Assembly: GCA_026418615.1 (NCBI GenBank) | Contig: JAOAAY010000030.1 | Location: forward strand, 1 to 43,348 | Length of the DNA: 43,348 nt | Direction of reading: 5' to 3' | Source of the DNA: Candidatus Sumerlaeaceae bacterium | Lineage (GTDB): Bacteria; Sumerlaeota; Sumerlaeia; Sumerlaeales; Sumerlaeaceae | Part shown: piece by piece, positions 1 to 8,168 of the stretch | Numbering within the stretch: the stretch's first letter is position 1 | Layout: the number at the start of each line of letters is the position of its first letter | Made by a program: the position numbers and the translations under genes | The notes under the pieces: model-generated | Database searches by the model: none | Told to the model about the DNA's origin: nothing | The model's input: only the letters and a program-made list of their open reading frames with translations

Positions 1-1
1 G

Positions 2-448
2 CAGGTGGGCAAGAGGTCGGTTTGGTACAAAATTAAGAACGAAGCCACTACATCCCCAGCCGCTCGCCGAAACCGCATTATAACTGTTGATACCTTCCCG
101 TCATTAGTCCCACCAACCTCTGGATGCCCGCCCCAGCAGCCGCTTGATACATTACTTGCAGTGTACATCGGACCTGATCAGGCCAACAGTTTCTCCCAGT
201 TGCAGCCATTAGCCTTTAATGACGACTATGAGGAAAATGTTGACGTGTACAGCCGGGTAATTTTTCTCGCTCCACCCACGCCACAAGCTTATTATATTGC
301 CGTCGACGGCAAGAATGGCTCGTCAGGAAACTTTATTTTAAGAATAATGAGCGAGCCAGCTCCGGAGGGTTTCAAGAACCGCGTCGGACAGATAACCGAG
401 GAAGAGCTGAACGCGGCGCTGCAGGCCGAGGCTAAGGCCAAGGAGTAG
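2..448 (+). CDS. C-terminal part of a secreted protein with a PPC-like beta domain (5' truncated by window edge)
   Basis: The frame is open from the first bases, so the start lies outside the window. The GTG at position 5 falls inside what looks like the first strands of the domain. The visible 147 residues contain an SVWYKI strand, ITVDTFPS, a DTLLAVYIG strand, an NDDYEENVDVYSRV turn and a YYIAVDGKNGSSGNFILRI strand. That order is the usual pattern of pre-peptidase C-terminal-like (PPC) beta-sandwich domains, which are non-catalytic modules of secreted proteins. A charged Glu/Ala/Lys tail of about 20 residues ends the protein. The function of the missing N-terminal part cannot be known from here. 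Confidence 0.7.
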   Translation, partial: QVGKRSVWYKIKNEATTSPAARRNRIITVDTFPSLVPPTSGCPPQQPLDTLLAVYIGPDQANSFSQLQPLAFNDDYEENVDVYSRVIFLAPPTPQAYYIAVDGKNGSSGNFILRIMSEPAPEGFKNRVGQITEEELNAALQAEAKAKE

Positions 449-500
449 GGCTTGTAAGGCAAGCCATTCACCGGAAAGACGCAAAGACCGGAGGGTATTT
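447..500 (+). promoter_or_regulatory. Possible degenerate GEMM-like (cyclic dinucleotide) RNA motif
   Basis: Just past the stop codon the sequence has AAGGCAAGCCATTC, then GGAAA, then GACGCAAAG at 478-486. The order GGCAAnCC ... GAAA ... GACGCAAAG matches the core of GEMM-I c-di-GMP riboswitches. A terminator-like hairpin (508-547) and then the protease gene follow, as a riboswitch layout would require. Against this, the P1b arm expected before GACGCAAAG is missing, the usual GCC after CAAA is absent, and GGCTTG/CAAGCC (449-465) can form a competing 6-bp hairpin. It may be a relic or chance. Confidence 0.2.
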
Positions 501-507
501 GCGGGAT

Positions 508-547
508 GGGTCCCCAAGCCACTGCGCGGGGCCCTTCTTCTTTTCCC
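508..547 (+). terminator. Probable intrinsic terminator after the PPC-domain gene
   Basis: GGGTCCC (508-514) pairs with GGGGCCC (528-534) through seven pairs, one of them G-U, closing a 13-base loop. The pyrimidine tract TTCTTCTTTTCCC follows. The T tract is interrupted by C, so strength is moderate. It sits 60 bases past the stop and about 150 bases before the protease start. Confidence 0.5.
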
Positions 548-694
548 AGTATGCAGTGAAGGACCCTGAAAAATCGGACGCGGCGGACAAGAGCCAGCGG
601 CTGGCATTGGTATTGCTGCCTGACAAAGACAAGAGACCAGACAGGTCCGGTTTTGGGTCAGGTTGGCCCGATCGGGCCGGGAGGTTGTGACAAA

Positions 695-1612
695 ATGAAC
701 ATGGCAAAGACTTATCTTTTGCTTGTGGCGATGATCGCTCTCCTGACGGGGTTGGGCTTGGGGCTCGACCGCGTGCTGGGGACGAGTTTCCTGATGTTCG
801 TCTTCTTCGGCATCTCGATGGTGACGACATGGGTGTCGTACTTTTACTCGGATCGCATCGTGCTGAAGATGTATGGGGCGCAAGAGGTCTCGCCCTCGGA
901 AGCGCCGTGGCTGCACGAGACGGTGGAGCGGTTGGCGCGGGCGGCCGGCATCCCGAAGCCAAAGGTGGCCATCATTCCGATGGATATTCCCAACGCCTTC
1001 GCAACGGGTCGCAGCCCGGATAAGGGCGTGGTGGCCTGTACTGAAGGAATCCTTCGGCTGATGACGCGCGAGCAGTTGGAGGGCGTGATTGCCCACGAGA
1101 TCGCGCACATCCGCAACCGCGACACGCTGATCTCGACCGTGGCCGCGACTATCGCCGGGTTGATCGGCCTCGTGTCACACCTGTTCATGTGGGGAGGGGG
1201 TATGCGTGGGGATGGCGAGAACCAGCCAAACCCGCTGGCAGTGATTGGCCTTTTTGTGGCCGCGCTGCTGGCACCGTTCGCGGCGATGCTGATTCAGATG
1301 GCCATCTCGCGCACGCGTGAGTTCGCAGCGGATGAATCGGCCGCCATGTTCACAGGCAATCCCGAGGGGTTGGCATCGGCGTTGGAACGGCTGGAGGCCA
1401 GCGTGCGTGCGGGCGTGGGCGATCCCTCAGCCGTCACCTCAGGCACGCAGCATATGTTCATCGTGAACCCGCTGAGCGGGGGCAGCATGATGGAGTGGTT
1501 CTCGACCCATCCAGCCACGGAAAAGCGCGTGGCGCGGCTGCGGGCGATGTCGCGCGACCTGATGATGGGCCGGGGCGCTGTGGCCACCGGACGGGCCGGC
1601 GCCTTCCGGTGA
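695..1612 (+). CDS. htpX: HtpX-like membrane zinc metalloprotease (M48B)
   Basis: 305-residue integral membrane protease. In the family it degrades misfolded or damaged membrane proteins from the cytoplasmic side. Two hydrophobic N-terminal segments (about 6-24 and 30-50) are followed by the zinc motif HEIAH (His134, Glu135, His138). The third ligand is in REFAADE (Glu209). Further hydrophobic segments lie at about 147-165 and 182-203, with a glycine-rich loop between them. Length and order match HtpX from many phyla. The ATG at 695 is preferred because GGGAGG lies about ten bases upstream; the longer open frame from 653 is rich in Gly and Pro and unlike the family. A strong terminator follows, so it looks monocistronic. 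Assignment to HtpX rather than another M48B member is by motif and topology. Confidence 0.93.
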   Translation: MNMAKTYLLLVAMIALLTGLGLGLDRVLGTSFLMFVFFGISMVTTWVSYFYSDRIVLKMYGAQEVSPSEAPWLHETVERLARAAGIPKPKVAIIPMDIPNAFATGRSPDKGVVACTEGILRLMTREQLEGVIAHEIAHIRNRDTLISTVAATIAGLIGLVSHLFMWGGGMRGDGENQPNPLAVIGLFVAALLAPFAAMLIQMAISRTREFAADESAAMFTGNPEGLASALERLEASVRAGVGDPSAVTSGTQHMFIVNPLSGGSMMEWFSTHPATEKRVARLRAMSRDLMMGRGAVATGRAGAFR

Positions 1613-1656
1613 TCCCATCAGCCAACTGGTAAGGCCCTGAGACGCGACAGGAGTAT

Positions 1657-1702
1657 CGGGGTCCCCCCGCCGGGTACCGCGGGGGGACCCCGCTGTTTTT
1701 TT
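1657..1702 (+). terminator. Strong intrinsic terminator after the HtpX-like gene
   Basis: A perfect 14-bp stem (1657-1670 with 1679-1692, sequence CGGGGTCCCCCCGC and its complement) closes an 8-base loop, followed by T7 at 1696-1702. The T tract serves the + strand. The hairpin also lies 37 bases past the uppP stop on the other strand but has no A tract on that side, so it is probably one-way. Confidence 0.92.
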
Positions 1703-1738
1703 GTCCGCCGGCCTTCGCGGTTTTAGCGGTTTGTAGAT

Positions 1739-2575
1739 CTACCCTTGGCGCGTGAAGTAAACGCCGAGAACTAACGCGGCGAGTGCCCAGCGGTAGAATA
1801 CGAACACGGCGTAGGTGCGCGTCTGGACATATTTGAGCAGGAACATGATGGCGGCGAGTCCGACGATGAACGAAGTGGCGCTGCCAACGAGGATGTGGGC
1901 GAGTTGCTCGCTGCCGCCCAGGTCGTCCAATTTCACGAGCACGGCGCCGACCGTGATGGGCGTGGCCAGCAGAAAGGAGAAGCGGGCGGCGTCCGCCCGT
2001 CGCAAGCCGATGAGCAGCGCGGCAAGAATGGTGATGCCACTGCGCGAAGTGCCGGGGATGAGCGCCAGCGCCTGCGCCACGCCAATCAAGAAAGCCATGC
2101 CATAGGTGACATCCTCCACGGCAAGGGTTTGCTTGCCGATGCGCTCGGCCACGAGCAGGAGCAGGCCGAACACAGCCAGCGTGACCGCGAGAATCCAGAT
2201 ATGCCCGCTGTGGGAGTAGAAAAAGTTTTCGATAGGCTGCTCGAGCGCAAACCCGGCCGCGGCCGCCGGGATGCAGGCCACCATGATTTTCGGCAGGAGC
2301 GATCCGCGACGGCTTCCCAGCCACTTTCCCTGGCGCAGGTCGCCAATGTATGTCGCGGCGATCAAGAGCCAGTCGAAAAAGAAATAGATCAGTACGGCGA
2401 CCGTGGTGCCGATGTGGAGGGAGACATCAAACGCCTGTTTGTGGGCGGCGCTGACTGGATCTTCCCAGCCGAACAACCAGGGTGTCAGGCGCAGGTGGGC
2501 GGAACTGGAAATGGGTAGGAACTCGGTGAGTCCCTGAACGGCGCCGAGGATGGCCGCCTGCCATGTTGTCTGCAC
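1739..2575 (-). CDS. uppP: Undecaprenyl-diphosphate phosphatase (UppP/BacA)
   Basis: 278-residue polytopic membrane protein that dephosphorylates undecaprenyl diphosphate, recycling the lipid carrier for peptidoglycan and other envelope polymers. The N-terminal signature GAVQGLTEFLPISSSAH (Glu18, Ser23-25, His27) and the downstream PGTSRSG motif carrying the conserved Arg are both intact. Glu is Gln in the VQGLTEF segment, a common variant. I chose the GTG at 2575 because GGAG lies nine bases upstream and the protein then begins directly at the first transmembrane segment. The longer frame to 2701 adds 42 Pro/Arg/Ser-rich residues unlike the family. It is transcribed divergently from the glycosyltransferase at 2723, with about 147 bases between them for both promoters. 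Confidence 0.95.
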   Translation of the reverse strand: MQTTWQAAILGAVQGLTEFLPISSSAHLRLTPWLFGWEDPVSAAHKQAFDVSLHIGTTVAVLIYFFFDWLLIAATYIGDLRQGKWLGSRRGSLLPKIMVACIPAAAAGFALEQPIENFFYSHSGHIWILAVTLAVFGLLLLVAERIGKQTLAVEDVTYGMAFLIGVAQALALIPGTSRSGITILAALLIGLRRADAARFSFLLATPITVGAVLVKLDDLGGSEQLAHILVGSATSFIVGLAAIMFLLKYVQTRTYAVFVFYRWALAALVLGVYFTRQG

Positions 2576-2722
2576 GATGAGTTGCTCCGTTTGCTGCTCT
2601 AAACGCGAAGATCGGTTTCGCCGGGACGGCGGACCGGAGGAAAGCAACGATGGGGGCGGGGGGCGAACGCAACGGAATTCCTTGCGCGGAACCTGTCGCA
2701 TCGGTCAGGTCCCCCAGCAGAC

Positions 2723-3472
2723 ATGACGATGCAAGCGCCGGAAAAGCAGGTGGTGGTGGTGGCCGCGTATAACGAGGCTGCCAATCTCGAGCGGCTCGTG
2801 CCTGCGCTGCTGGGGTTGCCGGGGGCGCCGACGGTGGTCATCGTGGACGACAACTCGCCCGATGGCACGCCGGCGCTGCTGGAGCGGTTTGCGGCGACGG
2901 AACCGCGGCTTGTTCCGCTGGTGCGGCCGGCCAAGGAGGGTTACGGGACCGCTGTGCTGGCGGGGTTCCGACGGGCGCTGGAACTGGGCGCGGATGCCGT
3001 GGCCACCTTGGACGCGGATTTCAGCCACGACCCGGCCGATGTGCCGCGACTGTTTGCGGCGCTGACGGATGCAGATGTGGCGGTCGGTTCCCGCTATATC
3101 GGCGGTATCCGGATAATCAATTGGCACATCTCGCGGCTGTTCCTGAGCCTATTCGCGAACCGCTATGTCAAAACGATACTTGGTCTTCGGTTGGAAGACG
3201 CTACAAGCGGTTTTCGCGCGTACCGTCGCGCGGCGCTGGAAGTGCTGGAAGAGGAGACGATCCGGTCGCAGGGATACTCGTTTCTCGTCGAGGTGCTCTA
3301 CCGTCTCCACCGGCGCGGGTTGCGGCTGACAGAGGTGCCCATCATTTACTCGGAGCGGCGCGAGGGGCAGTCCAAGATGTCGCGCAAGGTTATTCTGGAG
3401 GCGATGGTGAGGCCTTGGCTGCTGCGGTTGGGCGGTCTGCGCGTTGGTCGTCGCGCCGCGCCACCTCGATAA
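2723..3472 (+). CDS. DPM1-like polyprenol-phosphate glycosyltransferase (GT2)
   Basis: 249-residue GT-A glycosyltransferase. The family moves mannose or glucose from a nucleotide sugar to a polyprenol phosphate, giving the donor for outer-face glycosylation. The N-terminus has the VVVAAYNEAANL strand, then VDDNSPDGT (Asp42-Asp43) and the metal-binding DADFSHDP (Asp97, Asp99). The later GSRYIGG, ATSGFRAYRR and EVPIIYSERREGQSKMS segments are typical of bacterial DPM1 homologues. No C-terminal membrane domain follows, so it is the soluble, peripherally bound type. It diverges from uppP, which acts on a related lipid carrier. Its last 83 bases overlap the convergent EamA gene. Sugar specificity cannot be read from sequence. 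Confidence 0.92.
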   Translation: MTMQAPEKQVVVVAAYNEAANLERLVPALLGLPGAPTVVIVDDNSPDGTPALLERFAATEPRLVPLVRPAKEGYGTAVLAGFRRALELGADAVATLDADFSHDPADVPRLFAALTDADVAVGSRYIGGIRIINWHISRLFLSLFANRYVKTILGLRLEDATSGFRAYRRAALEVLEEETIRSQGYSFLVEVLYRLHRRGLRLTEVPIIYSERREGQSKMSRKVILEAMVRPWLLRLGGLRVGRRAAPPR

Positions 3473-4328
3473 GGACGATGGCCGCGGCAATCAGGGCCGC
3501 GCCGCCAGCCTGAATCCACAGCATGGGCTCGCCGAGCCACCACCACGACAGCAGCGCCGTGACGACAATCTCGAACGAGCAGAGGATCGTGACGGCGACC
3601 GCGCTGACCTTCGGCACGCCCCAAAAGAAGAGCACGGTGGGCGCCACGGCCAGAAGCACGACAAAGAGTGCCATCTGCCAAATCAGGCTCGGGTGGTGTG
3701 CGAACGGGGTCCAGTCGCGTCCCGATGGCAGCAGCGCCAGCGCGAGGGATGTGGGCAGAAAGGTATGAGCGGCAAAAGCGGCCGGGTGATAAGTGCCTGC
3801 AAAGGTGCGCGAAAAAACGGCGATGAACGCAAAGGCGACTGCCGCCCCGATGGCCGCTGCGATGCCGGCCGGGTGGAAACGCAGGCCATGGTTGAAGAGT
3901 CCCGCGGTGACAGCGCAACCGGCCACGCAGGCTGCCACAGCGAGGCATTTCGCCAGCGACAGGCGTTCGGTGCCGCGAAGCCAGTTCCACATCAGCACGA
4001 GAGCGGGGGCAATGTATTGGATGACGACCGCCGTTGGCGCGTTGGTCAAATAAATGGCCGTATTGATACAGCCGCTTCCAGCCGCAAAACCGAAGATGCC
4101 CAGCACGGCGAATCGCCAGGCATCGGCCGGATGAATCCGCAACAGCGCGGGCCGCAGGGCGAGCAACGATGTTGTGAGCACCAACCACGAGCCCAGCGCG
4201 GCCAGTTGGGCCAGCGTGAGGGGCGGCAACAGACGGGTTATGTCGCGCGCCGCTACCGCCGAGGTTCCCCAAAATAGCGTGGCCCCGAGGATGAGGGCGT
4301 ACCCGGCGCGATGAGAATGGGCGGACAT
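3390..4328 (-). CDS. EamA/DMT-family transporter
   Basis: 312-residue inner-membrane protein with about ten hydrophobic segments in two EamA-type repeats (roughly 8-145 and 155-290). Recognisable pieces are the N-terminal ILGATLFWGTSAVAAR and the second-half PTVLFFWGVPKVSA and LSWWWLGEPM segments. Members export or import small metabolites such as amino acids or nucleotide precursors; the substrate cannot be inferred here. I start at the Met at 4328 (MSAHSHRAGY), which places the first membrane helix at residue 8; the frame remains open to 4367. The 28 C-terminal residues are polar and overlap the 3' end of the convergent glycosyltransferase gene by 83 bases, without disrupting either domain. 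Confidence 0.9.
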   Translation of the reverse strand: MSAHSHRAGYALILGATLFWGTSAVAARDITRLLPPLTLAQLAALGSWLVLTTSLLALRPALLRIHPADAWRFAVLGIFGFAAGSGCINTAIYLTNAPTAVVIQYIAPALVLMWNWLRGTERLSLAKCLAVAACVAGCAVTAGLFNHGLRFHPAGIAAAIGAAVAFAFIAVFSRTFAGTYHPAAFAAHTFLPTSLALALLPSGRDWTPFAHHPSLIWQMALFVVLLAVAPTVLFFWGVPKVSAVAVTILCSFEIVVTALLSWWWLGEPMLWIQAGGAALIAAAIVLIEVARRDDQRADRPTAAAKASPSPPE

Positions 4329-4457
4329 TGTGGGCGACGCTAACCGTCTGCAAATCGTGCGCGGCAAGGGAAATCCTGTCGCGATGCTTGCGCCGCGCGA
4401 ATAGTGCCGGAAAGGCGGGGTTACCTGTGGCGTCGGCCTTTCAGGTCGGCACCCGGC

Positions 4458-4542
4458 GCGGGCGTGGCGGAACTGGCAGACGCGCCAGACTTAGGATCTG
4501 GTTCCGTAAGGAGTGGAGGTTCGAGTCCTCTCGCCCGCACCA
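4458..4542 (+). tRNA. tRNA-Leu (anticodon TAG)
   Basis: The acceptor stem GCGGGCG (4458-4464) pairs with CGCCCGC (4532-4538), followed by discriminator A and an encoded CCA (4540-4542). The anticodon stem CCAGA/TCTGG (4485-4489, 4497-4501) closes the loop CTTAGGA with anticodon TAG at 4492-4494. A long variable arm precedes the T arm, whose loop TTCGAGT lies at 4520-4526. The long variable arm and TAG anticodon identify a class II leucine tRNA reading CTA and, by wobble, other CTN codons. Confidence 0.97.
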
Positions 4543-4715
4543 GCGCCCTCGGGTACTGGTTTGTGTGCCTGCTTCGTATCAAGCGCGGTACCGGCAAATC
4601 CATTGATTACCGGGCGGATTGACGCGACGGGTTTAAGTCCGCGCGGCTGTCCGCGCCCGGCGGACGCTGTGTGTGGGCGTTGATTGCCCCGTGAGCCAAC
4701 CTCCCGGCGCGGGAC

Positions 4716-6014
4716 TCACAACGAGTGGTGGAATATTTCTTTGTCTCGGACGATGGTCTCGTCGCGATCCGGCCCGACCGAGACGATATCCATCTGCGCC
4801 CCGACCAGATCCTCGAGTGCTTTGACATAGTTGCGCGCCTGAGGCGGCAGGTCGTCGAACTCGCGCACCTTGCGGATGGGCTCGTTCCAGCCGGGGAAGG
4901 TTTCGTAAACAGGCTCCGCCCGCGAGAGGGTCTCGACGCCAAACGGCAGGATTTCCACTTTGCGGCCGTCGAGCAGGTAATGCGTGCAGACGCGGATCTC
5001 CGGGAGATTGCTCAGCACATCGAGTTTCATGAGGGCCAGGTTGGTGATGCCGCCGATCTGGAGCGAGCGGCGCAGCGCGACGCAGTCGAACCAGCCGCAG
5101 CGGCGCGCCCGCCCCGTGGTGGCGCCAAACTCGCCGCCCCATTCGCGAATCTGGCTGTTGAGCGGCTCGGCGCACTCCGTCAGGAACGGCCCTGCGCCGA
5201 CACGGGTGGAATAGGCTTTGACAACCCCCACGACTTTGCTGATCTGGCGCGGGCTGACGCCGAGCCCCGTGCAAACGCCCCCCGGCGACGGATTGCTGCT
5301 CGTGACAAAAGGATAAGTGCCAAAATCCACATCCAACAGGATGCCCTGCGCTCCCTCCGCCAGTACGCGCCGCCCCGCGCTCAGTTGCTCGTGGATGAAC
5401 GACACGCCGTCCACCACCAGCGGCAGAATGCGGTCGCGCGTCTCCCAGACCTCCTCCACGACCTCGTCCACCTTCCACACATCCTCGCCATAGGACTGGA
5501 AGAGATGCTGATAGAACGGCGAAAAAGTTTTTACTTTCTTTACAAACTGGTCCTTGTCGCGCAAGTCGTGCATCCGAATCCCGTGGCGCGCCACCTTGTC
5601 GCCATAGGCGCATCCGATGCCGCGGCCCGTCGTGCCGATCTTGTTCTCGCCGCGCCGCGCCTCCATCATATGGTCGAGTTTGCGGTGGTAGGGCATGATC
5701 AGGTGGGCCGTTTCGCTGACAAACAGGCGCGATTGAACCTCGATGCCCGACGCGGCCAGCATATCCATCTCCTCGACGAGCGCCTGCGGGTCCACGACCA
5801 CGCCGCCGCCGATCAGGCATTTGAGTTGGGGATGCAAAATTCCCGACGGAATAAGGTGCAACACGATGCGCCGATCGCCGACGATGACCGTATGGCCGGC
5901 GTTGTTGCCGCCCTGATACCGGGCAACGAGGTCCACATCATGCGCAAGGCAGTCAATGACTTTACCCTTGCCCTCGTCGCCCCACTGGCAACCCACCACC
6001 ACGAGTAACGGCAC
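4716..6014 (-). CDS. purA: Adenylosuccinate synthetase
   Basis: 432-residue cytosolic enzyme that joins IMP and aspartate with GTP to make adenylosuccinate, the first committed step to AMP. The P-loop-like GDEGKGK (residues 12-18) and the QGGNNAGHT segment with the conserved His41 lie at the N-terminus. IGTTGRGIGCAYGDK, EGAQGILLDVDFGTYPFVTSS and the GATTGRARRCGWFD base-binding segment follow in family order. Length is typical and no key motif is missing. The start is GTG at 6014 with GGAG seven bases upstream; the protein begins directly at the first beta strand. It stands alone on this strand and diverges from the CBM9-like gene. Confidence 0.97.
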   Translation of the reverse strand: MPLLVVVGCQWGDEGKGKVIDCLAHDVDLVARYQGGNNAGHTVIVGDRRIVLHLIPSGILHPQLKCLIGGGVVVDPQALVEEMDMLAASGIEVQSRLFVSETAHLIMPYHRKLDHMMEARRGENKIGTTGRGIGCAYGDKVARHGIRMHDLRDKDQFVKKVKTFSPFYQHLFQSYGEDVWKVDEVVEEVWETRDRILPLVVDGVSFIHEQLSAGRRVLAEGAQGILLDVDFGTYPFVTSSNPSPGGVCTGLGVSPRQISKVVGVVKAYSTRVGAGPFLTECAEPLNSQIREWGGEFGATTGRARRCGWFDCVALRRSLQIGGITNLALMKLDVLSNLPEIRVCTHYLLDGRKVEILPFGVETLSRAEPVYETFPGWNEPIRKVREFDDLPPQARNYVKALEDLVGAQMDIVSVGPDRDETIVRDKEIFHHSL

Positions 6015-6202
6015 TTGAGCACTCCGATCGGAAAAAAGGTGAACTCAGGCCGCGAAGCAGCCCCGCCGGGATCCGCCCCGCACACCGGACCCCGTTTACA
6101 AGCCCCCCGCACCGGGGTGTCAAAGGCGATTTGGCTGGCAGTGCTTGGCTGACGCATTTGCGCTGGCATGGGCGCATTCGCGTGAGCAAAAGACGGCCTC
6201 CT

Positions 6203-6889
6203 ATGACGAGAATATACTGCATTCGCCGGGCTGCGGGGCGGCCTGGGGTGGAGGGGCGGTGGGACTCCGAGGTTTGGGCGGCGGCGGAGACGGCGCGGGT
6301 TGAGTGGTTTCATCCGGCGGGGTCCGAGCACCGGCCGGTGACCTTGGCGCGCGTGCTTTATGACGACGAGGCGCTGTATGTGCATTTCCGGGTGGAGAAT
6401 GACCGGTTCATCCGCTGCGTTCATACGGAATTTCAGTCAGCGGTTTTCAAGGATTCTTGTGTAGAGTTTTTCTTTCAGCCCGGGGATGACAAGGGGTATT
6501 TTAACTTTGAGATGAACTGCGGCGGGGCGCTGCTGGCGCGCTACTACCCGGACCCGCATCCGGACCGGGCGGTGCGCCATGAGCGGTCCCAGCGGCTGAC
6601 GCCCGAGGATGCGGCGGCCATGCGGATTTATCACTCGCTGCCGTCGCGGGTGGAGCCGGAGTTGCCCGGGCCGGTGACATGGGGAGTGGAGTATTCGATC
6701 CCGCTGGCGGTGCTGGAGCGCCATGCGGGGCCGCTGCGGCCGCTGGCGGGGCGGACATGGCGCGGGAATTTTTACAAGTGCGGCGATGAGGTGTCGCATC
6801 CCCATTGGGGCGCGTGGAGCCCGGTCGGGGATGAGTTGAACTTTCATCAGCCAGCGCGGTTCGGCGTGCTAGTGTTTGCGCCGTCATGA
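6203..6889 (+). CDS. Carbohydrate-binding family 9-like protein
   Basis: 228-residue protein made almost entirely of one CBM9-like beta-sandwich. The typical features are WDSEVW near the start, the strand LYDDEALYVHFRVEND, the VFKDSCVEFFFQP segment followed by YFNFEMNCGG, and the closing WRGNFYKCGDE...HWGAWSPV...FHQPARFG block. Related domains bind glycans or act as stand-alone proteins near sugar-use genes. No signal peptide is evident from the ATG at 6203, so the protein may be cytoplasmic. An upstream in-frame extension to 6131 exists but lacks family character. It is followed 48 bases later by the MacB-type permease. The ligand is unknown. Confidence 0.82.
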   Translation: MTRIYCIRRAAGRPGVEGRWDSEVWAAAETARVEWFHPAGSEHRPVTLARVLYDDEALYVHFRVENDRFIRCVHTEFQSAVFKDSCVEFFFQPGDDKGYFNFEMNCGGALLARYYPDPHPDRAVRHERSQRLTPEDAAAMRIYHSLPSRVEPELPGPVTWGVEYSIPLAVLERHAGPLRPLAGRTWRGNFYKCGDEVSHPHWGAWSPVGDELNFHQPARFGVLVFAPS

Positions 6890-6937
6890 CACGATGTTTG
6901 CTTGCGTGGCCGATGCCCTGATCGCGAAAGTGCGTGC

Positions 6938-8152
6938 ATGGCGTTGTGGATGATCGTGGTGACGGCGGTGCGGATGCTGCGCAGCAACAAGTTGCGCACT
7001 TTTCTGACGCTGCTGGGCATGATCGTCGGCGTGGGCGCCGTGGTGCTGGTGGTGGCGATCGGAGCCGGTACGCGCAAGAGCATCACTGAGTCCGTGCGCG
7101 GATTCGGCGCCAACTTGCTTTCGATCCGGCCTGAGTTCCGGCGATCTGCCGCCGGTGTGCGCGATTCGTTTGCCCCGATGCGGTTGGAGCATGCGGAGGC
7201 CATCCTGCGGGGCGTGCCGGAGGTGGACATGGTGAGCCCTGATCTGGACGATTCGCTGCAAGTAAAATATATGAACCGTAACGATCGCATCCGGGTAAAT
7301 GGCGAGGCGCCTACCTATTTTACGATGCGCAATTTCCCCCTCGAGAAGGGACGCATCTTTACGGACAAGGAGGTCAATTCCCTCGCTCGGGTGGTTGTGA
7401 TCGGGCCGGCGGTGGCGGCCACTTTTTTCGACGACGCCAACCCGTTGGGCGAGACGATCAAAATCCGCGGCATCAACTTTCTCGTGATCGGCGTGACGAA
7501 GCCCAAAGACGAGAACTCTGACAACAACATGTGGGTGCCTTACACGACGATGATGCGGACGCTCACCGGCCAAGACACACTGGACCAGGTTTACGCCCGG
7601 GTTCGGGCGGGCGAGGACATGGAAAAGGCCATCGAGAATATCCGAACGGTCATGCGGCGTGTGAACAGGCTGCAGGCGGATCAGCCCGACAATTTCCGCA
7701 TCAGTAACAGGCAGGAAATCATAGATTCCTTGGACATGGTGACGCGGGTGCTGACCTGGCTTTTGGGTGGTGTCGCGGCCATTTCGCTGGTTGTCGGCGG
7801 CATCAACATTATGAACATCATGCTGATGACGGTGACCGAGCGGACACGGGAAATCGGTGTGCGCCGGGCCTTGGGGGCGCGGCGACGCGACATCCTGATT
7901 CAGTTCCTGCTCGAGTCGGTCATCCTCGGCGCGACGGGCGGCGCCATCGGCATCGCGGCGGGCTACGCCGGCGTGGCCGTGTTCAACCAGATCATCAGCC
8001 GGTTCCCGTTGGAGGGATTCACGGCAATCCCCAACCTTTGGAGCGGGCTGGCGGCCTTTGTGTTTTCGCTGGCAGTAGGCGCCTTTTTTGGCTTCTACCC
8101 CGCGCGGCGGGCAGCCAACCTCGACCCGGTCGAGGCCTTGCGTTACGAGTGA
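6938..8152 (+). CDS. MacB-type ABC transporter permease (orphan)
   Basis: 404-residue permease with the type VII (MacB/LolC-like) layout. A first transmembrane helix at about 18-43 (NKLRTFLTLLGMIVGVGAVV) is followed by a large periplasmic MacB_PCD domain (about 45-265) and a C-terminal FtsX domain with three helices. The FtsX part shows GGINIMNIMLMTVTERTREIGVRRALGA and the ending GFYPARRAANLDPVEALRYE, both characteristic. These proteins move lipoproteins, peptides or toxins out of the inner membrane by mechanotransmission, using a separate ATPase and usually a periplasmic adaptor. Neither partner gene is next to it: upstream is a CBM9-like gene and downstream a convergent phosphoesterase. The start at 6938 is chosen because it places the basic stretch just before helix 1. 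Confidence 0.9.
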   Translation: MALWMIVVTAVRMLRSNKLRTFLTLLGMIVGVGAVVLVVAIGAGTRKSITESVRGFGANLLSIRPEFRRSAAGVRDSFAPMRLEHAEAILRGVPEVDMVSPDLDDSLQVKYMNRNDRIRVNGEAPTYFTMRNFPLEKGRIFTDKEVNSLARVVVIGPAVAATFFDDANPLGETIKIRGINFLVIGVTKPKDENSDNNMWVPYTTMMRTLTGQDTLDQVYARVRAGEDMEKAIENIRTVMRRVNRLQADQPDNFRISNRQEIIDSLDMVTRVLTWLLGGVAAISLVVGGINIMNIMLMTVTERTREIGVRRALGARRRDILIQFLLESVILGATGGAIGIAAGYAGVAVFNQIISRFPLEGFTAIPNLWSGLAAFVFSLAVGAFFGFYPARRAANLDPVEALRYE

Positions 8153-8168
8153 TCGCTGCTGCTGGGGG

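Noticed and set aside
338-1108. 256-codon open frame on the - strand over the intergenic region and the HtpX-like gene
   Set aside because: His/Arg-rich translation with no domain, overlapping a clear gene on the other strand.
4638-4715. Structured GC-rich repeats between tRNA-Leu and purA, such as GTCCGC...GCGGAC
   Set aside because: Hairpins can be drawn, but there is no T tract and the best one overlaps the purA stop. Not enough to call a terminator or ncRNA.
4725-6008. 427-codon open frame on the + strand
   Set aside because: It lies opposite purA, which has all family motifs. The + strand translation is Arg/Ala/Asp-rich with no recognisable domain; it is a by-product of high GC content.
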